This document shows, one piece after another, positions 5,561 through 9,741 of a stretch of 9,741 nucleotides of DNA. How positions within the stretch are numbered: the stretch's first letter is position 1; every line of letters begins with the position of its first letter. The stretch covers positions 1 to 9,741 of the forward strand of contig JAGGTZ010000113.1 in assembly GCA_021158805.1 (NCBI GenBank), in the 5' to 3' direction. The DNA comes from Thermoproteota archaeon. GTDB lineage: Archaea > Korarchaeota > Korarchaeia > Korarchaeales > Korarchaeaceae. The notes beneath the pieces are model-generated. The model saw nothing but the letters and a program-made list of their open reading frames with translations, did no database searches and was not told where the DNA came from. The translations under genes were made by a program, and so were the position numbers.

Positions 5561-8093
5561 ATCCCATTTTCCTCCAAGCTTCGTCGGGAGGGCTCACCGC
5601 CTTTGAAGGGAGGCTCACCACTTCAACCTCCACCTCAATGGGGAAGGGTATAGGACTTGCCATACCCCATATGAGGGCTTCGTGATCCGAGAGACTTGGA
5701 AGGTAACTGCTCAGGTCATCTACCTCGGTATATCTCATTATAGCCTCTTGGTCGTTTCCATTCCTTAGTCTAAAGGCGACGACGGTATTGGTCTGGCTTA
5801 TTACGCTTTTAGACACGTAAGCAGGTCTCTGAGTCACAACTACAAATCCTAGGTTATATCCCCCCGCCTGACTTATGGCTTCTATTATCGACTGAGCTGT
5901 CCCAGCTTCATAGGGATCTCCCACAATATTGTATCCCTTCTCGGGCACTAGGTACTGAGCTTCCTCTATAACTACTATGAGAGCAAAATCTCCATGATTT
6001 CTCCTATCAACAGCGTGTCTTACAAGCCTTCTTACAATCTCTCTTACGGCGAGGAACTGCTCCTCGTAATCTGTATCCATGGAAAAATCAACTATCACTA
6101 GGGGGTGCTTTCTGACCTCTTCCACAATGTCGAGACCTAACCCCCTTCTCCTCGTCGAGGAGAACTCCCTCTTCAATCTAGATTCGATGTCTGCAACTAG
6201 AGAAGATTTAATCCTCATCTCCCTCGCTACCTTCCTCAAAGACTTGATCAGAACGTCAAGCTCTAGCTCATCCCCTTGAGACATCGTTTCCTCTGCAGCA
6301 CTAAGGAGGAGTCTGTAGGATAGAGTTCCCTGCCTATACCCTAGCTTCTTGGCTATATCTCTTGGCCTAGAAAGTCCATGTTTAGGTAGGAAGGCTGAAT
6401 AGCTATAGACCACAGCCCCCTTACTAGATAATCCTAGATATTCGCCTCTTCTATCTAAAATTAGGAATCTAGGCCTAGGGATCCTAGTCTGTGCCTTAGA
6501 CACCATACTGGCTATGAAGCTGCTGTTATGTACGAAAGCTCCATTGGCTAGGAAGTTATGGGCGGAGTCGACCTCTAAGTCGTAGACGAACCTATCCGTA
6601 GTAACAACTTTCTTCACCTCTACGACTTCCTCTAGATTGACATAGGCTTTCTGTAATACTTTTCTGGGCTTTTTATGAATCAGCTGTCCATAAACTCTAC
6701 TACTTCCGTCGATTACTAGCTCAGAAAGGGCCATCTGTAGTGTTAACTCGTCGACAATGAGGCCATTCTGGCAATGGCCAACTACTGTGACTCCTATTAG
6801 GGAGAGAAGTGTGGAGAGCTCATAAATATACTCTCCAGTTATAATTATCCTCTCCATTGATCTTACATCATGTTTCGGAGCCATCTTCCTGATAAGGAAC
6901 TCCCTTAGGGCATTAATTCTCGGATAAAGAGCAGTTCCTGTGAAGTGAACGTAAGTCTCTGGGAGATTAAGGATGGAGGCGATTCCCCCGGAGATCCCGT
7001 CCATCAGCAGGTCTGATTTAGCGATGACCACACCCTCAAGGATCTCATACTCTACTCCAGCCTCTTCACAAGCCCTTGCCGGATCTGCTACATTCTTATC
7101 GAAGATCCAGACCTCCTTTCCCCACCTACCTGGGATTCCCTGAGCTAGTGCTATTCCAATTAATCTATCCATATAGATTAGGTCTTCATTGACCTTGGGA
7201 GGTTTAAGACCAACCCCTCTGGGCACTATGAGGTACTTCTTTCTCATAGCAGCCAACTTCTTCGGCGTAACCGCTACTACATTCTCTCCATCCGGACTGA
7301 CTATGAGGCTATGGTCTTCTGTTACTCTCAGTATCCTACCAGTTGACGTCCTAATCTCATAGATGTCCTTGTCATTTACATGTCTGTAGGCATATCTAAT
7401 CCTCCCCCATGTTGGGGTCATCCCCTTGCCTAAGGAGATCGTATAAAGCTCTTGGCTGGATAGATCAACGACCCCCTCCCTCATACTGGCTGGAAGGAAT
7501 GAATCCACGAACTTCTTTATTGGCCCTAGGAAGTACTTACCGTTGGTAGCATCATATATGACCACTACACTATCTCCGGTTACGCTTTTACCACTCCTAG
7601 TCATTCCGGTGACGAACATATGTCCCTTTGCTACGGAGGCTAGGTCTAGGTGGAAGGGTATTGAGGTGCCCTTGATCCTACCGATCTTGATAGGGAGGCC
7701 AGAATGGCCCTTCACGGACAAGAATGAGGAGAGCTCTAAGGTAGAAGGTCTAGAAACCGGTGCCAAGGTTGGAGGAGGCGCCTCTAATCCCCTGATTTTT
7801 CCAGTTAAGGGATCCCTGTATCCCAAAACCTCACATTCTGCCACTATATATTCTAGCTCGCTCGAGTAGTCGGAAATGAGCCCTGAGCTCGTGGCTATTA
7901 ACGCGGCTCTTCCTAGATCTACCTCCTCATTTATGGAGTATATCTCCTTCGCCCTCAAGAATACGAGAGCATCCTTCCATGGATGAGAAACAGTATAAAA
8001 TTCGCCTAGAGATATTTTTGAACCTTTTAAGGCTACAAATGAGACCCTCCTCGGGGTCGAGCGGGATATGACATAACCAACCACACCGCTCAA
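5559..8093 (-). CDS. herA: DNA end-processing ATPase HerA, interrupted by an in-frame intein
   Basis: Hexameric FtsK/HerA-class DNA translocase that works with the nuclease NurA, and in most archaea with Mre11-Rad50, to resect double-strand break ends. The precursor has 844 residues; removing the intein (170-523) leaves 490, the normal HerA length of about 500. Order: N-terminal HAS-barrel (about 1-115), Walker A split as GMTRSGK (163-169) and Ser524, Walker B ALIVVIEEAQ (704-713, Glu710/Glu711), TQRP (754-757) with the probable sensor Gln and arginine finger, then a C-terminal part ending near FPIEVEVEVV (817-826). The start is TTG 8093, which overlaps the nurA stop by four bases (TTGA) and has GGAGAGGT three bases before it. 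GTG 8084 is a weaker option. Without splicing the P-loop is broken, so the precursor should be inactive as an ATPase. Confidence 0.95.
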   Translation of the reverse strand: MSGVVGYVISRSTPRRVSFVALKGSKISLGEFYTVSHPWKDALVFLRAKEIYSINEEVDLGRAALIATSSGLISDYSSELEYIVAECEVLGYRDPLTGKIRGLEAPPPTLAPVSRPSTLELSSFLSVKGHSGLPIKIGRIKGTSIPFHLDLASVAKGHMFVTGMTRSGKSVTGDSVVVIYDATNGKYFLGPIKKFVDSFLPASMREGVVDLSSQELYTISLGKGMTPTWGRIRYAYRHVNDKDIYEIRTSTGRILRVTEDHSLIVSPDGENVVAVTPKKLAAMRKKYLIVPRGVGLKPPKVNEDLIYMDRLIGIALAQGIPGRWGKEVWIFDKNVADPARACEEAGVEYEILEGVVIAKSDLLMDGISGGIASILNLPETYVHFTGTALYPRINALREFLIRKMAPKHDVRSMERIIITGEYIYELSTLLSLIGVTVVGHCQNGLIVDELTLQMALSELVIDGSSRVYGQLIHKKPRKVLQKAYVNLEEVVEVKKVVTTDRFVYDLEVDSAHNFLANGAFVHNSSFIASMVSKAQTRIPRPRFLILDRRGEYLGLSSKGAVVYSYSAFLPKHGLSRPRDIAKKLGYRQGTLSYRLLLSAAEETMSQGDELELDVLIKSLRKVAREMRIKSSLVADIESRLKREFSSTRRRGLGLDIVEEVRKHPLVIVDFSMDTDYEEQFLAVREIVRRLVRHAVDRRNHGDFALIVVIEEAQYLVPEKGYNIVGDPYEAGTAQSIIEAISQAGGYNLGFVVVTQRPAYVSKSVISQTNTVVAFRLRNGNDQEAIMRYTEVDDLSSYLPSLSDHEALIWGMASPIPFPIEVEVEVVSLPSKAVSPPDEAWRKMG
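6525..7586 (-). mobile_element. Intein inside the HerA P-loop (354 residues)
   Basis: Protein-splicing element covering precursor residues 170-523. The first residue is Ser170 in SVTGDSVVV (block A). Block B is RVTEDHSL (256-263) with the TxxH pair Thr258/His261. Block F is FVYDLEV (502-508) followed by AHNFLANG, and block G ends in His522-Asn523, with Ser524 as the +1 nucleophile. These are the residues of a standard class 1 splicing path using Ser at both junctions. Joining Lys169 to Ser524 rebuilds GMTRSGKSS, an exact Walker A motif, which fixes the borders. The central part (about 305-450) has the size of a LAGLIDADG homing endonuclease, but LIGIALAQG (311-319) is only a degenerate copy of the first motif, with Gln where an acidic residue is expected. 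Splicing is expected to work; DNA cutting probably does not. Confidence 0.93.
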
Positions 8094-9163
8094 TCGACCT
8101 CTCCCCTCTGCAGGGAGAATATGGCCGTCCTATCCACACCTTCAATTCCGATTTTAGAGGAGAGATCTCCGAGCATTAGCCTATACATCAAGGAGGCCTG
8201 CTTATCAGTTAGCTTAGAGAGCCTATCGACAGCTATTACAGGAATGGGAAGTCCTGTCGACGGTTCTGAGAGGCTGTAAATAACGCTAGCAAGCTTATCG
8301 GAACCTTCTAGAGCATATTCTGGGATATCGAGTCTGAAGGGTTTTGCTCCCCTCCTGATATAGAGAGCCCATGGTCTGTACATACTGGGCCTATCTAACC
8401 ATGGTACCATATCCTCCCATCTTGAGACGATGGGAACAGGTCCAACAGCTTCACCTTCTCCCAACAAGGTCGTAGAGAGTAGGGAGTCTGGGTACCTATC
8501 TAAGCCGAGCCATGCTGCTAGGTAGGTGCTTCTGACCCTCTTGACTATACCTACTACAGGGACGCCAGAAACCCTTGCGAGTCTCAGTAAACTACCCAAT
8601 GTCTGTAAAGCCCTATCATAAACCTCAAGGTAAGCTGGCGAATGATTTCTACCTCCTGGTCCATAATAGTTCCTTGGAAGGTAGAGTGGGCCGTCTAGAA
8701 GAAGAATATCCGAATGTTCTACTAGCCTAAGGGCCACCCTGTACATCAAGTAGTACCCAAGCAATGAGGAGAACTTCCTCCCCTCCTCATCATCAAAGTA
8801 GGCTTTAGGCGGCTTTACAGTAGCAATTATTGGTCGTCCTAACTTATTTACCCCTAAAAAAGTGGCCCCGACTGCTATGCTTACCGGCTGGTATCCTAGC
8901 ATGAGATCCTTGCCGTTAGATCCAGCGTCAACAGCCGATATCCTTAAGTCCTGTGTAGGGACTTTCCTAAGTCTCGTTATCGGTAAGATTTTCCTTAGAT
9001 CAGGGGACAGAGATCCGACCCTATTTATCAGTTTACTTAGGTTTTCAGCCATCTCAGCTGCTAATTCCTTTAACAACTCGTAGTACTTATCGTAAGTCTT
9101 TATTACAGGCTCAAGCTCTCTGCCAGCTAAGCTTACCTCCCCGGCCGGGTCCCTCCTTTTCAT
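8090..9163 (-). CDS. nurA: 5'-3' nuclease NurA, partner of HerA
   Basis: Mn-dependent exo/endonuclease that forms a dimer docked on the HerA hexamer and trims the 5' strand at DNA breaks. The NurA fold shows the first catalytic aspartate in ISAVDAGSNGK (75-85, Asp79), an acidic patch DDEEGRKF (124-131), LLLDGPLYL (154-162, Asp157), VVGIVKRVRSTYL (203-215, Lys208), and the last motif PVIAVDRLSKLT (308-319, Asp313). The length of 357 residues is typical. A charged helical stretch (about 20-50) may help dimer or HerA contact. ATG 9163 follows GGAGAGGT with a three-base gap and a good TATA box further up. It is the first gene of a two-gene operon with herA, overlapping it by four bases. mre11 and rad50, often beside this pair, are not in the window on this side. 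Confidence 0.92.
   Translation of the reverse strand: MKRRDPAGEVSLAGRELEPVIKTYDKYYELLKELAAEMAENLSKLINRVGSLSPDLRKILPITRLRKVPTQDLRISAVDAGSNGKDLMLGYQPVSIAVGATFLGVNKLGRPIIATVKPPKAYFDDEEGRKFSSLLGYYLMYRVALRLVEHSDILLLDGPLYLPRNYYGPGGRNHSPAYLEVYDRALQTLGSLLRLARVSGVPVVGIVKRVRSTYLAAWLGLDRYPDSLLSTTLLGEGEAVGPVPIVSRWEDMVPWLDRPSMYRPWALYIRRGAKPFRLDIPEYALEGSDKLASVIYSLSEPSTGLPIPVIAVDRLSKLTDKQASLMYRLMLGDLSSKIGIEGVDRTAIFSLQRGEVD
8097..8104 (-). promoter_or_regulatory. Shine-Dalgarno site of herA, fixes the TTG start
   Basis: On the - strand GGAGAGGT lies inside the end of nurA, three bases before TTG 8093. It supports the TTG start and coupled translation with nurA. Confidence 0.6.
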
Positions 9164-9166
9164 GAA

Positions 9167-9174
9167 ACCTCTCC
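9167..9174 (-). promoter_or_regulatory. Shine-Dalgarno site of nurA
   Basis: On the - strand GGAGAGGT stands three bases before ATG 9163. The core GGAG has a seven-base spacer. The octamer and spacing are the same as before herA. Confidence 0.55.
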
Positions 9175-9194
9175 ATTCTCGTCACAAAGTTATG

Positions 9195-9204
9195 CATTAT
9201 AATG
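9195..9204 (-). promoter_or_regulatory. Probable TATA box of the nurA-herA operon
   Basis: CATTATAATG, itself a perfect 10-base palindrome, is centred about 36 bases before the nurA ATG. Transcription would start near 9173, leaving a leader of about ten bases that carries the ribosome site. Other AT-rich stretches nearby, such as 9211-9222, could also serve. Confidence 0.4.
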
Positions 9205-9323
9205 TTATTTCCCAAAAATATCATTGATTTCACCTGGAGTAATAATCATTTTTTATATTCTACTAGCTTTTTTCAATCAAAAAATACCGAGAAATTCAAT
9301 CCCAGAATATGATATCAAAAAGA

Positions 9324-9333
9324 TTATATTTAA
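9324..9333 (+). promoter_or_regulatory. Probable TATA box of the right-edge gene
   Basis: TTATATTTAA, preceded by purine-rich AAAAAGA as a possible BRE, predicts a transcript start near 9354, about seven bases before ATG 9361. It is nested in a short inverted repeat, GATTA (9322-9326) and TAATC (9331-9335). Confidence 0.45.
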
Positions 9334-9349
9334 TCAAAATTAATTTTGA
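9334..9349. repeat. Perfect 16-base palindrome at a promoter, possible operator
   Basis: TCAAAATTAATTTTGA reads the same on both strands. It touches the TATA box (9324-9333) and reaches nearly to the predicted transcript start, the usual place for an archaeal repressor to block RNA polymerase. ATCAAAA words occur at 9276, 9314 and 9333, the last overlapping the palindrome. AT-rich DNA makes chance matches more likely, so operator function is inferred. Confidence 0.4.
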
Positions 9350-9360
9350 CTTGACTTGAA
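9346..9360 (+). repeat. Short tandem pentamer repeat before the right-edge gene
   Basis: TTGAC TTGAC TTGAA, three near-identical pentamers, directly precede ATG 9361 and share four bases with the 16-base palindrome. Their role is unknown. Confidence 0.3.
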
Positions 9361-9741
9361 ATGGTTGTCGAGGGGGCCACACCAAAAAGGGAGGACCTGA
9401 TGCAGGATCTATCCAATGAGGATGAACTGCTAAGTGACCTACTTTCTGACCTGAGAGTAAAAGAGATTGGAAAGATAGATTTATCGGACTCTAACTATTT
9501 CTTAGTGGTCCCCTCCTCGGCTGATTTCTCCCTCTTAGATAAGGTACTCTCTGATGATATAGGGAGGATAAGGGCTGTAATTATCCTAGACGATGGTCTC
9601 TATGGTGATGGATCTGAGGAGTTCACCTATAAGCTATCGATAGTAACCTCCGGTCGTGTAAAAGAGATTTCACTTGGCAGACCAGACCAATTGACGATAA
9701 TAAGGGTGCTCTCTAAGGCCAAAAGCCTCATGGGAGATATG
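9361..9741 (+). CDS. Unrecognised protein, N-terminal part only
   Basis: An open frame of 127 codons runs off the right edge without a stop. I do not recognise the family. The protein begins MVVEGATPKRED, has an acidic helical stretch (about 14-32, with DLLSDL), then alternating strand-like and charged segments such as YFLVVPSS (46-53), IRAVIILDDGLYGDG (70-84) and LTIIRVLSKAKSL, which suggest a soluble alpha/beta domain. No membrane segment or signal peptide is seen. The coding character is good: no stops, codon use like its neighbours, and a promoter-like region ahead. ATG 9361 would be almost leaderless given the TATA box at 9324. ATG 9400, preceded by GGGAGG at five bases, is a serious alternative that drops 13 residues. 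It is divergent from nurA and may be unrelated to it. Confidence 0.7.
   Translation, partial: MVVEGATPKREDLMQDLSNEDELLSDLLSDLRVKEIGKIDLSDSNYFLVVPSSADFSLLDKVLSDDIGRIRAVIILDDGLYGDGSEEFTYKLSIVTSGRVKEISLGRPDQLTIIRVLSKAKSLMGDM

Noticed and set aside
6525..7586. Insertion in herA as a frameshift, transposon or pseudogene sign
   Set aside because: The insert is in frame, has all splicing blocks and rebuilds an exact P-loop when removed, so an intein explains it fully.
7927..8145. Out-of-frame - strand ORF across the nurA/herA junction
   Set aside because: It overlaps both conserved genes in another frame and has no motif of its own.
9164..9360. Replication origin in the AT-rich divergent region
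   Set aside because: No origin recognition box pattern is visible, and promoter elements for the two flanking genes account for the AT-rich sequence.

Overview
This window looks like chromosomal DNA from a thermophilic archaeon. The basis is a NurA–HerA gene pair of the archaeal type, starts at TTG and GTG as well as ATG, arginine coded mostly by AGA/AGG and isoleucine often by ATA, a probable leaderless gene, and TATA-like boxes about 26-28 bases before likely transcription starts. The phylum cannot be fixed from the sequence; a Thermoproteota- or Korarchaeota-type lineage is a guess. No tRNA, rRNA, CRISPR array, insertion sequence or prophage was seen. Genes are tightly packed and no gene-free stretch exceeds 200 bases.

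Left part (1-3921), all on the + strand: the 3' part of a SufS-type cysteine desulfurase whose start lies before the window; a YtcJ-like metal-dependent amidohydrolase, probably translated from a leaderless mRNA; and an Ldh2-family malate/L-lactate dehydrogenase. Each has separate promoter-like sequence or a gap of more than 100 bases, so they are probably not one operon.

Centre (3982-5520), on the - strand and convergent with the dehydrogenase: a full-length protein with the complete fold order of 2-isopropylmalate synthase (LeuA), including the C-terminal regulatory domain. It has lost most of the active-site signature, including two of the three metal ligands and the catalytic arginine. 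This is the most unusual gene here and may have a different chemistry or a regulatory role.

Right part (5559-9163), on the - strand: a nurA-herA operon for DNA end resection, with a 4-base overlap and the same Shine-Dalgarno octamer at the same distance before both starts. The herA gene carries a 354-residue in-frame intein exactly inside the ATP-binding P-loop, so HerA ATPase activity must depend on protein splicing. The intein's homing endonuclease region looks degenerate.

Right edge: an AT-rich 197-base divergent intergenic region separates nurA from the start of an unrecognised + strand gene that runs off the window. The promoter of this gene overlaps a perfect 16-base palindrome and other repeats that look like a regulator site.
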